Part shown: one piece after another, positions 26,201 through 41,200 of the stretch
Layout: each line of letters begins with the position of its first letter
Numbering within the stretch: position 1 is the first letter of the stretch
Source: Nectonema munidae
Lineage: Eukaryota > Nematomorpha > Nectonematoida > Nectonematidae
Length of the DNA stretch: 64,000 bases
Assembly: GCA_030549495.1 (NCBI GenBank)
Contig: JAUIRK010000915.1
Span: forward strand, 248,001-312,000
Direction: 5' to 3'
The notes under the pieces: generated by a model
The model's input: only the letters and a program-made list of their open reading frames with translations
Databases searched by the model: none
Told to the model about the DNA's origin: nothing
Program-made: the position numbers and the translations under genes

Positions 26201-29200
26201 CACTTCATTCTCAAAAGATAAATATTTATAACAATTTTGTATGATTTTAAATATTTTTGATTAAGTTTTTCGTGTACAAATTATTAATCAATAGATAAAA
26301 GGCTTGAAAATAGGTGAACTGTACAATGTGAATGTAATTGCTGGAAATGATAATGGAGAAAGTAAACCAGCTTCTATAGACGTTATACCAAGGTATAGCT
26401 TTAATCCGCCACAGCCTCCTTCCCAACCCCACGTTAATGAGTTTGGCACCAACTTCGTCAAACTTGAATGGAATGAACCTAGCAGTGATGGCGGAAGTAG
26501 AATTAAAGGTAAGTCAAATATTTGCTCTATTATTATTATCAACTAATATTCATTACTTAGTAGGGTTCGGAAGTCGGAAGAAAAATATCCGACTCCAACT
26601 GCTTCCGACTTCGACTAAGCAAGAGTGTCCCTCCATATGCTTACAAAAATTAAACTATTTTTTTCTCTTTATTTAAAATACTTATGCTCAGTGATTGCTT
26701 TTTTAATTCATCTGAATCTTCTTTATCTGAAGGTGAAGATTCCGAGTTTAATTCGATCAAATTAGAAAAAATTGTTATGGTGGGATAAGAATATATATAA
26801 TTTAACCAAAAGCACTTGTTTCTATTATCATAATTGTTGGATCATTTTTATAATAATGATTACTACCACATTATTTTACTTATACTTTTAATGAACCCGC
26901 CATTGAAGATCAATAAAATTTTGGGAATTAAACGTATTTCAAGGAAACAAATTTCTCTAAAAATCCCGCGACAGAAACATCATTCTCTACTGAGTTTAAT
27001 CGATTCTTCTTGAAGGATACCTCGTGGAACAGCAGTGCACTAGCGAAGACAGCGATTGGATCAATTGCAAAGTGGAGGGATTTGATTCACTTTGCAAGGA
27101 CAAGTGTGCAAACGTTCTCAACTTGTCTCCTAGCAAATCATACAAGTTCAGGGTGAGCGCCTTGAACAAAGCTGGATATGGAAATGCTTCGCCGCCATCC
27201 CTCAAATTTCAACCGAGAGAACCTCCGAGTATCTCGCCCTTTAAATCATTCCATTTTCTTTCATATATATACAGTGTTGCCAGGCAAAATTTATCAAAAA
27301 TCCGTAAAACATGTTCTAAAAATCCGTAGAAATCCGTAGATTCAAATTTTTAATGATGTCGATTATTCTATACTATTTTTGATTGAAAATTAAATTTATT
27401 TGAAAAAAACTTAAAAAACTATTAAATAATCAACTTTTAAATATTTAATTGTGTGATGGTTTTGGAGTAACGGACGATGAAATTTTAACGACAATTTCTG
27501 GCGGATCGTAGTTGTAACAAAGTACACCTGGGTCGTTAGTTTTAACATCCAGAAGCACTGATATTGTTGAAAGATTAAGCTGATTTCCTTTATTTGTTTT
27601 AATATTGTTGATCATGCTAAAGAAGAGAAAAACATTATTTATTCAAAAGAAAAAAAAAATTTTCAAAGCTATACCTGAAAAGACGCTCACAGTCTGCATT
27701 TGAATGAAGTAAAACTAACAATGCTATCATTAGTTCACAAAGTAATTGGAATCTTATTTTTCTTTCTAAGGTTTCTAATTTGCAAAGTTTTCCCCAAAAA
27801 GCGTCAACCTCACAATTTTCCAAATCAGAGGGGATTTTCATAAATTGATAATCTAAATCTTGCCAATCTATCCAGAGGGACAATGTGCGAAACCTTTCTA
27901 CTAAAGCATTAACTAAAAATATAAATTTCATAATTTGGTGTTAACTAAATGATGTTAAAAAATGCCTGATAAAGCCTTAATTTTAGTTCTTTCATTTGGA
28001 TCCAAAATACGAAGATGGGCTAAAATGGAATCTCCAAAGGGTAGTTTTGCTTTGAATCGATTAACAGCTCGGACATAATAATTTCTTATATTACTAACAA
28101 AAATATTATTTTGAGAACATTTTTAAAGGTGTAAGATGAAAAAAGACAAAATAACCTCATGAATCCTTTCAGTTCATATCTGTCAATCTCATCCTCATTA
28201 TCTTTTAAAAAGCAGGCGTTTGATAACCTATAAAAATAGCCTCATCAGGTAACTGAAATTCCATATCAATACAAATGGTCGTTGGATCTTGTTTCGAAGA
28301 AATTTCCTCGGGTCTCACAAATCTGGCTAAAAACGACTTGAGTGCGATCTGAATTTCAGGCAATAGTGTAATTGCTGCATGCTTACGATCTCCTCTATCT
28401 GTACTCTCATCCATCATTAGACTATAATAATTGCTTTTCATGAAGTTTATGGTTTGATTTTCAATGTAGGGAGCCATCGCAGACTTAATAATACATGTTG
28501 CTTTAGTTCGTTTGCATTGAATTTTTTTGCAATTTCCGAATAAGAGCACAATTTCGTTAAAAGTTCGGAAAAATGATCACGGCGAAGAAAAAATAAGTTG
28601 TGCTCCATCATCCAATTGCAAAAAATAACCTCCGATTTGTTGACTGGATATTGACATTTTTCTTTAGTAAAAGACCTGAAAGCTTTTTTTCTGTTTGCCT
28701 TACAGTTTTTTCATTTTAAACGTGGATTGTAGTTTTAGCATGTTTTTCGAGATCTTTAATTCCAAGCTTAGCAACCAATAGCTTTTTAGAGCATAATTTA
28801 CAAAAGGATGTACCTTCTGATCCACCACTTTTCAGCCAGCTTAACTTTTTCTCCCACTCACTTTTATAAGTAAATAAAAAAAATTTGACAGGCATGATTT
28901 AAATCCTGTTTGAATTAGAGAAAAAACAAAACCAAACACTGCATTGTATACGACTACCGTTTAAACAACGTTTATAATTTATTTTATTCCTAGAAAAATG
29001 TTCAAAGTTAATTAAAAAATATGAATAAAAATGCTAGCAAAGAGAATTAAGCCATTTTTTATTTTTTTACTTGAACAATAGTGACAGCTTACTGCCTGGA
29101 AACGAAAACTCTAGAATTTTTAATAAAAAAAGTTTAGTAAAAAATGTATTATTACTTATAAACTCTCTTTTCGATAAAAGAAAAAAAATTATTCATAAAT

Positions 29201-32200
29201 TTAGTGGCAAAAATCCGTAAAAAATCCGTAGAAAAAAAATCCGTAAAAAAATCCGAACGAGTCAAAAATCCGTCCGTAAAATATCCGTAGACAATTTTTG
29301 CCTCAAAAATCCGTAAAATACGGATAAATCCGTAGATCTGGCAACACTGTATATATATATATACATTATACAGCCACGTAGCCAGCTATGGGGCTCCTCC
29401 ATCTAAGGTATGGGACCCACCATCAAAAAATTGAAATAATGAATTAATTTTTGACAATGGGCTTATAGCAACAATATAAAACAAATAAAATCAAAATAAG
29501 GAAAAATTATTGATATCATTGACGGTAACGATCAAACTGTTAACTTTGTTAAGATGGGTCTTCAACCTGTAATAAGAAAGCAGATTTACAATAAAAAATT
29601 TCTCTTTGCTATCAGAAACAAAGATAAGAAATACTAATCATTAACAAAGAAATATGACACAAGTAGAAAAGGAGCTTATAAACACAAAGAGAAGAGTTGT
29701 GTGGGAAAAATTTTAATTTGTTGAAATGTAAATTAGGTTAGTTGTATTTTAACAAGGTACGTTTGTGAACTTTTAGTGTTTGCTACTTTGGTATACTTCA
29801 GTGGGGAGGTGAGAAAAAAATGATTACTACCTAGGAATACGGGGTTGGTTTATTGAAAATTAAAACTCACAAAATATAAACTTTGAAAGTTTTGAGAAAA
29901 ATTCGATATAGAAGTAAAATAGGATATGATTTTTTTCTTCCTTTAAACTCATTTTCAATAATTAAATGGTATTATATCTAGGGGTTAGATTCCTTAACCT
30001 TTGTTCATAAAGTTTGACTAAAAATGAAATCATCTCAAAACATTGTCAGAAAATTGGAAAATTATTTATTTTCTTGATAACTTGGATGATATGAATAGAT
30101 TTTCATTGATCTCTTTAAGTTTATTTATTTTTCAATACAAAACATATATATGTCAGCTCGGGAAACTTTTATTTTGATCAAACTTGTTAAAAATGTTGAC
30201 TTAAATATGTTCATTTTACCCGAACGTATGTGAAGAAATTCTTTTTCTTCTACATATCTTTGTTGGGCATCATTTCAATTCTTGTTGTCCCAAAAACAAA
30301 GCAATGGTATTAACAAGGATATATGCGGTGCGGTATCATCCTTTCAGTCCAGAATTTTGGATCTTGAAACAAAACAATAGCATCAAATCTCATTGAATTA
30401 AAAACAATTTTCACTCAAGATTGCGATGAAAATAATAACATTCTAAATGCATTTACTCCATTATTCCTTTTCTTCATTGAAGTAAAAACATTTTTTTTTC
30501 ATTGAAAATTTCCATGAAATGATGAGCCATGCTATGCCAATCGACTAGAATGAAAAGGAAGCAAAGTCATTTGAGATAGAGATAACTATACTCGTAGGGA
30601 ACGATTTAAAACACTAAAAATTATTCAAGGTGCACATTGCATAGTTCGAGCGGATTTAAAAGCAATTCATTTCCTTTTTTGGAAGGCTGGATACCATGTT
30701 TTAAGTATTATTTAAAAAGCCAGTGCCAAGCCTTGCGAATTAGTGATAGTGAACTGTAGTAAAATAAAAAAAACTGATTTGTTTTTAGAAGCTCCTGTCA
30801 TTCATTCAGACTTGATTCATTATGAGTGTTCAGCGCGCTTAGGATCTGACGTTCGCATCGTGATTCCATTCACCGCTTATCCAAGTCCGAGTGTTCGCTG
30901 GTTTTTCGTAAGCCTTTTTTGCCTATTCTTTAATGCAACTCCCTTACACTCATATTTTTGCATTTTTCCCGTAATAAAATTCACTTCTAAGCTTCACAAC
31001 TTCTTTAGTCGAGAAAATAACAATTTCAATAAACTGGAAGTCAAATATATATAAAAGATGGATACTTCATTTTTAGAAAGGGGTTTTTGCCCAAAGCCAC
31101 CCCCTCCCTTGAATACCCCACTAGTCAGGATAATATGAGAAGATATGAAAGAAGTCTGAACAACACTCTTGAAGATTAAGATATCATATGATGAACTTAT
31201 AAAGAAAAAGATTTCGCGCAAATACTCCATATTAAGAATATAATAAGTAGGAGCGAAAAAGTTTGAGAAGCAATTCTAAAATATATTAAAAAGTAAAAGA
31301 TGGAAAATTTTTTTAATTTAGATGGAAAGGAGTGTATATACATGAAATATGCAATAATAATTGAATTACTCTTTAGAAAAAAGTGGACATAACGCATTCC
31401 CCTAACTATGAGTTTTTTGAAATTGGACATTGCCATGTTGTTCTGCATATAGCATCTGTGCAGTACGCTAACATTGGCGATCACTCTGTGTTTTTGGAAA
31501 ATGAAAAAGGTGCAGACAATTTTTCTGTCAAGTTAAAAGTCTATGGACCTCCTATGCCTCCTATTGGTCCATTTTCCACAACTATCATTTCTCCCACTTC
31601 GCTCAGAATCTCTTGGACTCCTGTTATAGAAGATTGTGAAAGTGTCAATGCCATCATCGCGTATATCGTTGAATACCTGGAAAATTCATACGAGGGTTCT
31701 TGGAACGTTTACTGTGACGATACTTCTCTTAACAAGTTAATACTTTTAGCCCATATCTATGTTGTGTAAGTTTTTTCATCGTTCAAACTTCTTTTAGATT
31801 GATCGTCAAGAATTTGAACTATGGTTCCACATATTTGTTTCGCGTCAAAGCTCAAAATAAGCATGGATTCAGTGATTATCTCACTATGAAAAATCCTGTT
31901 CATCTAATCCTTGATAACCGTATTTTTTTAACTTCATAGCTTTATTCAACCAATTTTATCGCCCTCTTTGAGGAATTTTTTTATTTAAACGCAGGCGATT
32001 TTAAATCCTACATGTTAAATCCCTTCTTAAAGATACTAGAGAAAATGAATTGAAGGTTTTTAAATGTATGATACAGGCATAAGACATGATAGATTTAAGA
32101 ACTTGAGCGGATGAATAGCATTCCCTAGAGCTCTTGAGAACTTTTTCTCAGCGAATAAGAACTCTTACTCAAAGATTGACAACTTTTTTTTATGTGTTTG

Positions 32201-35200
32201 AATTTTTTTTGTAATTAATTAGAATTTTTTCTTACCCCACATTTTTTGAAAACTTTTCTACCAACAAAAACTATTTTTTTTTGATAAAAGGGAAACAATT
32301 TTGTGAACATTTCCAAAAAATGGAACCCGAGTGACGAAATAACAATTTTATGAATCCTTTCATTTTGCATTAGCGAAGAAATATGGAAAGATCAATAAGC
32401 CTTACTAAGGATTTTTAAAATTCATGCCCTCTCTGGTTCTAATTGAAGATTAATATTTGCAAACTAAAAGTTATAAAAGATCATTTTTAGTTCTATTTTG
32501 TCTTTTTTCAATTATATTTTGTAAATTCTAGATTGTTTTTTCACCTATAATTTGTCTTTCAAAATATTCTAATATATTAAAAAGTAAAAGATGGAAAAAT
32601 TTTTAAATTTAGATGGAAAAGAGTATATACATGAAATATCCAATAATTGAATTACTCTTTAGAAAAAAGTGGACATAACTCATTTCTCTAACTATGAGTT
32701 TTTTGAAATTGGACATTGCCATGTTGTTCTGCATATAGCATCTCTATGCAGACTAAACCTAATCTCTAAACAGACTTGAATAAAGACAAAATACAACTAT
32801 AAATGACATATATAGATTAATAGAAACGTTTAAGCATGGAATAGGGCCAATTATTTTTTCATCAAAATATTAAATTTAAGATCATCTGAAATTAAAATGC
32901 AATATTGGAAAATATATATTATATATTTAAAAGTTCTTGATATAATTTAAGATCAAAATTCATTGTACACTAAAAACAATGACCATAAATAAATCAAAAG
33001 TAACTTTTTCTTTAGGAGATACTGCGAAAAGTAAAATAGGAGAAAGAAAAAGAAAGCCATTTAATGTAAATTGTTTGAACCAATCAATGATCGTGTAGTC
33101 TGAATATCTTTATTTTTCAGTCTGTCAATTTTTTTGCATCAATGATGATAGTGAACTAACTTTGAATGAGCTTAAATAACATTAGATTGTAATTGTATAT
33201 AGTGGGCCTCATAAATATCGTTTGCGGCCGCATGGAGCACGCGAACCTTAATTTGTCTACTACTGGAATATATAGATATATTTGGGCATTTTCTTTTTTG
33301 CTCAAGAACTGCTTTTCTTCAAAGAACATACGTAATGTATTTATTTTTAATATACAGTACTTTTTGATCTATATCTTTGTTTGCATTCTTTTCCAAAATT
33401 CTAGCTATTTATTAACAATTTTTTTCATTTTAAGACTTTTTTTATTTTTAAAAAGATGTTAAACCTTTAATTAATAATTATTTAATGAAATTTATTTTGA
33501 AAGATTTTAAATTTAAGGAGTTTGATTTTGTAAAATTAGGATATGAGGTGTCAAGATGCTGAGCTTTCATTAAATTTTCACTTTACCACTGATTTTCCTC
33601 AATTTGCATAATTGTTGATTGACAAGCGCTCAACCAATTTTTAAATGGGCTTTAATGTGTAAAATTTTGAAAACGCATTGTACACCCATACCCTGAGATA
33701 TTTAAATCTCAAAAACAAGGGTATAGCTTACATTTTCCAATTAACTTTAAAGAAAATAATGTCACGGATACATTTTACTTTCTGTATCTTTTTAAAGGAG
33801 TTCCAAGTTCACCAGGATGTCCTGAAGTAGTGTTTGTTGATGACAATTCAGTTCACTTTGAATGGCAAAAGCCATTTGATGATGGCGGCATGTTCATTGA
33901 AAACTACCTGATCGAGCATAGAGAAAATAACGGACTTTGGAAAGAGGTCGAAGGTCGGCCTGTTTATTCAAATTATTTTGTTGGTAAGCCATTTATTTAT
34001 TTTTAAAAATGTATTAATATTTTTGAAAATTAACCATAAGCGTGGTCTCCACCAATCTTCAAAATGGCATTGAGCGTAAAGATGGAAACGAGTGAAGGAG
34101 TTTATTAGGCAAAAGTAAAGTTATTTCTGTAAAACGAGTCCTCTTATATTTCTTGAAACCAATTGCTCAAAAAATTTCTCAACTTATCAGTTTCTCGAAA
34201 CATGAAGTACTAGAAAGTAGTGGTTGAATGAGGATATCCAAAGAATGTGATGAAAGAAACACAACTTTATTGTTGTAGAATGAAGAGTTAGCATTAAGAA
34301 AGTGCCATATTTGGCATAGTTAAAAAGATTTATTACTATATATTATCATAATTACCTAAGATTTTATTTTAAGAAAGCACTTAGCACAATATTTTCAAGA
34401 AAGCAAATTACTACCCGCTTTGTTTGAAATAAAAGGCAGAGTAAAATCCGCTAAAAATGATTGATTGTTATAGCAGTTATGAGCGAAAATAGTTTAAATG
34501 TAAATTGTAATGATAGATTACTACAGTCTACTTTCTTCTTCAAGTTATCACAAATGTATAGCATCCAAGAATTTAGTTTCGTCAAGACTTTTGAAAAGTT
34601 TTTATTCTCTCCACATGGATTGATGTGTATAATGTATATCCATATAAGGATTGCATACATTAATACTTCCACTGATATTTTATTTCAATATTTAAGCAAA
34701 AGGCCTCGATCCGAATTCAGAATATGAATTTAGAGTGAAAGCTGTGAATGCAGTAGGATTCAGCGAGTTTAGCCCTGTTTCATCTTCTGTTCGACTGAAA
34801 TCAAGAATTAGTAAACCTGGAAAACCCCATACACCTCGAATTTCTTCACTTGGTAAAAACTACATTGATATTTCTTGCACAGCAATCATTGATAGTGGTG
34901 GAGATCATAGTTCAGGTACATCTTTCTTTTTTAAATATATCTCTAATGGGTTAAGAAAAATAGTGTATTTACTCTGTCCTTTTGTGCTCTTGTAAACGTC
35001 TTTAACACATATCATATTGAATTTTACCAATTATAAAAAAATGTTTTTTCTCTTAATCTTACTTCTCATATTGGCGTTCAATCATCCCAACGTAAACTTT
35101 TCTGCATTCCTTTTCATTATCATCTCTCTTCCAACTACCAAATTTACTCTCTATTACATGAATGTTTCATCTTCATTTTATCCTGTTTAAATAAATGCTC

Positions 35201-38200
35201 ACTTACTCACTTGTAAGTTTCTCAAATCGGCGTTCACTATTTCAATTGAAACCTTTATATGTTTTGGTTTTAAATTATCGTTGCTTTTTTTCAATTTTTC
35301 AGGTTACATTCTGGAATATGCTTTGGAGAATTCTTTTGCTTGGCAAAGATTCAACGATTATCCATCTTACAACAGGCTCTTCCATATTCCCAAACTAGAA
35401 GAAAATGAAGTTTACAAGTTTAGGCTAATAACTAAAAATTCTGTGGGAGAAAGTGAGCCAAGCGAAATACTTATGGGTGTAAAAACGGGCGAAACAGCAA
35501 AACTTGCTAGCAATCAGCCTTCCATTATCGTGCCTTTGTTCGACATCGTCCAAGTTCCAAACAGCGAATTAACTCTTCACGTGGAATCTAGTTCGCTCCA
35601 TCCCCTTTCAGCTAAATGGTAAATTTTACAATAATTTATAGAAAGTGCAGCGCAAAATTTTGGGTCACAAATACAAGTTGGTTTTTCATTTTCTTTTCTT
35701 GATTTTTAAAAATTTTTTTAAGTTAAATTAGGCTGACATTACTTTTTTTTATCACAAAAACGCCAGCAAAAAATATAAGTTTCAAAATCAAGTTTTAGTT
35801 GCATTAGATTCAAAACAAACTTATATATGTTATAAATAACAATAATAATAATAATATGAATTTCATGCATACGTAAAAAAATGAACCAACAATTTTTTAT
35901 ATGCTATCAATCTTATTTATATGATGAAGTATCTTTACCAAATAAATTTTGTTCTTTCGAAGTTTTTAAATAAACTTTGTCACATCATAATTCTTTTTTT
36001 TTCATTTAAAAAAGATAGCAAAAGAATATATGAACAAAATTTTTCAAATCAGAATGAATCTATTTATAAACAAAAAGGCACACATTTTATGTTTTGGATT
36101 CAAAAAAGACGAACATAGAAATTTTTTTATAAAATCCACACATGTAGGAACAAATCCAAAAGTCTTGTCACTAAATATAACGTAGTAACATTCAATTTAT
36201 TATAATAATGATAATAATCAATAAAAATTATAAAGAGTTGTCTCCGTGTTAAACCATTGAGGTTTTAGGATATATATGTGTTATATTTCTAATGAAAAAT
36301 TTCTATTTTTTTATGGCAATAAACAGAGCATTTAAAAAAAAGACGGGATCTTCAAAATACATGATAACAACTGGACTGTTCGGTCTAAAACGGTACGTAT
36401 TGTCAGCTTAAGTTAAATGAAAAAAAATCAACATATAAGCATTCCTATTTTTATTAATAAAATTTATAATTGTATTTAAAATTCGTTTATATATTTCACC
36501 TATTAAAAATACCTTGCAAAAGTTTGTAAAAATATTTTCTCTAGCAATGTTCAGAGCAAGAATGGGAATTAATTCCAAAGCAATGCCTAAAAATCTTTAT
36601 GAACTTCTTCAAACAAGAACGACATCAATTATTACGGCTAAAGAAAATCTAAAATATTTATATATGAATATTTTAGCTAATTAAAGTTAAATAATTTACC
36701 CTATCAATTGTAGAGGTTTGCTTAGTAAAGGCGTTCAATCAAGTCTTCCCATTTTTTCACTGGTCAAGGCTTGTGTGTATACTTTTGGATTTTGATTCTC
36801 AAACTATTTCCTTTTATAGACTCTTTTCGCATTGATCAATTAAATTTTTTAAATCAAAAAATATAAGTTAATTAACTTTATTTTTTGTAGTATGTATTTT
36901 TAACTCTGCTTATCTATTAAAAATAAAACGAATTTTATAAAACCAAATTTTGTTAGGTTAAAAAAGTTAAAATATGCTCTGTTTAGTGCGATCCTTGAGC
37001 TTTATGCTAAACTTGATGTGTCGTGTTCGAATGAGGTCAATGATAATCTTAAATCTCTATCCATAGCATTAAGTCGATTTCGACTTTTTGAATACAACTA
37101 AAAACACGACTGAACGCTTTAAACAAATAATTGAAAATAAATTATTTGTTTAAATTACTTTTAGCGTCAAACCTGATTCAACAAGATATAAAGATAGGAA
37201 AGCAGTCATATATAACAGAGCTTTTATTTAATAAACTTTTAAATTTTATTTTATTTTTTAATATGGATACTATGCCCAATTTTGTGGACACCCAACTTGA
37301 ATTATTCTTATATGGACAGCTCTAAAAATTCAATATCAACGTCTCATATAAGCTCATATTTTGTTTAAATTTGTTTCTCCGTCTATGAGAGCCTATATCA
37401 AATTTGACAGCGCGCGTTCTTATCACTTGGCTGCAATATTTTAAAAATACTGCACTTTTTTGAATTTATCATAGGTTTTCAAAGTTGTCATTTTCAAAAA
37501 TGGGATATTCGACAACTCTTTGATTTTAGGTTTTTTTTACTTTTTTCTTTCGCCTTGCATAATTGAAAGAATTTAAAAAGCATTTTTCTGTTTATTTGTG
37601 CTGATATGTTTTTCTAATCCCTTTAAATCTCTCTTATTGAAACCAAAAACGGAATTAAACAAGGGAAGCATTAAACTTTTATATTTATTGTGAAAGATTC
37701 CCTGTAAAATCACATCATCTTTTTAGGTAATAAAATAACCTTGCATAATTGTACATAAACTATTTCACGATCGGAAAACGAGCCCAGGACGTCTAGATCA
37801 ATACTAAACCGTTCTACCGCGCAACAGAACAAAAATGATATCCAAAATTTTATATATTATTTATCTTTTAGGTTTAAGAACAAAGCGGAAATCGATGCAA
37901 CAGTACAAACTTCACAACAACACAAGTCGGACAGATCCATCTTTCAGTTGAATCTTCCAGATTTCAAGATTTCGGATGAAGGAAAGTACGCATGCTGTGT
38001 ATTCAATGAATTTGGATCAGCATATTCCTCGTGCTACGTCGACGCACTGTGTATATCCCCTATATTTATACTGATCTAACTTATACACAGTAGATCCTTT
38101 TTTACACAAATGGCAGAGCCCAAGCCCTGAACCTTCATTGTAAATTGTTCTTTACTTTTTCTTTTAGCTCCGCCCACTCTGATAAAAGCTCAGAAATCAG

Positions 38201-41200
38201 TTTCGTTGAACGAGGGAGCGCCTGCAAGATTAAAGATTTTCTTCTCTGGATCTAAACCAATGACTTATAAGATTAAAAAGGATGATGTCTCCGTCAAAGT
38301 TTCAAATCACTTCAAAGTAGTCATGTCCATGGAAAGTTTAGCTATAATCTTAGACATCGTGGCAAAAAAAGATGAAGGCTCATACGAAATCACCATCTCG
38401 AATGAGAGTGGAAGCTTTAGCCATTTCCTTGACTTGAAAGTCATTGGTTCGTCTTTATTTATCTCCTTACCATACTGACCGCTGTAATTAATCATATCTT
38501 TATATTTGAAGGACTGCCGGGACCACCTAAAGGGCCTTTACTCGTCTCTAGCGATACAAAAAATGAAATAAGATTATCTTGGAATCTGCCTGAAAATAAT
38601 GGCGGCTCTTCAATAAATTATTATATCTTGGAAAAGAAAATAGTGTCAAATAATGTATGGCGCACAATTTCGCCCTTGTGCATGGTATTACTTTCTTTCG
38701 ATCTATCCGTCTTTCGTGCATTCATTGGTTGAATCCTTCAGGAAACTCATTATCATTTGAAGAATACGAGTCTTTTGAAAGAGTGCATGTTTAGAGTTGC
38801 TGCCGTTAATGATAAAGGACAAGGTGCGTGGCTGGAAACAGAAAGATTTCATGAACTATCTCCCATCCTAAGTAACACTCAACTTCAATTTATTCCTATA
38901 AAAGTTAGCCAATTAAACGGCAGCGTCCGATTTTATGTATTGCGTGCTTTTATCCTCACGGTCACATACACCGACGGATTTAAAGGGGGCGAAACCGCCG
39001 TACGCCCCCCCCCCCCCCAATTGCATTGCCAATTGCTTGAAAATTTTTCTTGATCTAATTCTTTTCGTAAAACTTAAATATGATGATGATTTCTGCAACT
39101 CGTTTTTTAGATTCAATCTTTCTCTAAAGTGAGAAGCCCTAAAAAGTTTTTTATGTTTCAATCGTAGTTAAGTGTGACACTTATTAATTTTATATTATCC
39201 AATTTTTTTTTGTAAATTTATTATTTAAACACATCAAGTTTTACCACATCAATTCACTTCGCAGTTCAATGAATGAGGATCGTTTTAATGCTCTCATTCT
39301 TCTTTTTGTTTTAAAAATTTTGATAAAGCTTAAATTTATATGCTTGAAATTTGAGTTCTAGTTTAGTAAAATCCGCCCCCCTCTAATGACAATTTCTAGA
39401 TTCGCCCCTGACATATATTGGGAATAAGAATAGAATAGTTGATGTAATTGTCAACACTTAAAACTCCTACTTTTTAAGCTAAACACTTCAATTTCGATAT
39501 TTTTGTATTATTACAATGGCGTTTTGATCGGAATATTCATTATTATTATTTTTATTATCGGTTAATGAAATTCAATGAGCATTACCATTACGGATGCAGC
39601 CTTACTGGTTATTAGTTTGCTGTAATTTGCAAAAAGAATTTTTAATCAAAGTGCTATTTTGTCTGAAGAGAAGTCACGACATCTGTGGGTAGGATAAAAT
39701 GTTAAATGATTTTAAATTAAAATAGATTTTAAAAATTTTTTTTCCTTCAAATATATTTTGTCTACACTCAATTCTGATTACGAAGTCAGCACACAGTTGA
39801 AAAATTAGCTTTTATAGTTTTATAGTTGCTGCCCCTAACTATGTCTCCATTGTTTAAGAGTGCCACACAATTGAAAAGAGTTATATACCCCATATTTAAT
39901 TTAGGGAATATACTAACTATTTTAAAAATCAAGATACTTCAGAAAATTTTGATTAAGATTAGAACTATTTTTTAGAAGTTTTTTTCATGAAACTAAATGT
40001 TTAAATTAGGAGTAAATAAATGCAAAACTAATCATGAAGAATTAAAATAAATTTCTCTTCCACACTCATAACCATTTAGGGAGCTCTCCACAGGGTTAGA
40101 TTTGATGGGCTAGTGGGCTGAGTTTCAAGTCTAACAGCAACTAGACGGCACTTCAAACCTCACTGTGAGAACCTCAAAATTCCTCAAAGGGGAACTGATA
40201 AAGCTTCAATAGCGGAAACCGGTCTTTCATAGAGTGTACGGTTAGTGGTGATGATCGAATACTTCCAGTTGTAACTATACCTTGTATGCACAATTATAAT
40301 AAGTATATATGCATAAGTATAAAATTTTTACAGAAACGCCTTCTTCTGTTAGAAATGCTAAAATTGCAAAAACATCAGAAACGGTAGCAACGATTTGGTG
40401 GGAATTCCCGGACAACATGGGAACAGGCGATTTTATTGGCTTCGCCGTTGAAATGCTATTCGATCCGGAAATTGGCTGGACTCCACTAACTTCTGCTCCA
40501 ATATCATTCACAGAAATGAAGGATATTGAATTGCCTTACTCCTCTAACTGCCAGTTCAGAATTTTTGCCATAAATGCATCTGGAAAAGGTCCTTCAGAAT
40601 ATCTCTATATAAAAGAAGATCCTTCTTTGAGTAAGCTTTTTCTTAGTACTTCCTCTATCATGCTCTTAAAAAAATTTTATTAGAAAAGAAAGAAACTATT
40701 GTAGTTAAAATTCCATTATGTAACTCTACTGGCGAAAGAGGCAAAATTCTTGTTCTTGAATGTTTAATAGATTCACCAGATGGTTCTGCTTTCTTTTGGT
40801 ACAAAATTTTAGTCATTTGTTCTATAAGTTTTTAAGAGTGTGTTATTTTAGGTACAAAGATGAAATAGAAATTTTGAATTCTGCAAAGTACAATATTTAC
40901 AAAGTAAATCAAAATTACACGTGCATGATACATGACTTTGAGAGGGAAGATCAAGGGAATTACAAGTGTGTTGTCAAGTATGGCCATGAAGATAGAGAAA
41001 CATCTTGTGATGTTAATTTATCTCGTAAACAAAAATATATATTTACATAAAAGAATAAAGTAAAGACTTTTAAAATGATAAATATTTTTTAGAAATCAGA
41101 CCAATAAGATCGGTATCTACTACATCAACTTACTTTACAGCTCACTCAAGATTGGTGAGTGAGGATAAGGAATTTATTGGTAGTGAAACAGATACTTTTG

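Larger units (their letters stand above)
27229..30788. other. Intron 6, hosting a hAT element
   Basis: Apart from the hAT element (27,272-29,349) it contains a dispersed repeat fragment (29,568-29,700). 29.7-30.79 kb is AT-rich without recognised features. Confidence 0.5.

Noticed and set aside
30994-31484. Minus-strand frames over intron 7 and exon 8
   Set aside because: They overlap the confirmed plus-strand Ig exon and have no recognisable domain.
38872-39053. Extension of exon 16 into the open frame through the C tract
   Set aside because: The phase-1 donor at 38,872 links cleanly to exon 17; the extension runs into a homopolymer and is not FnIII-like.
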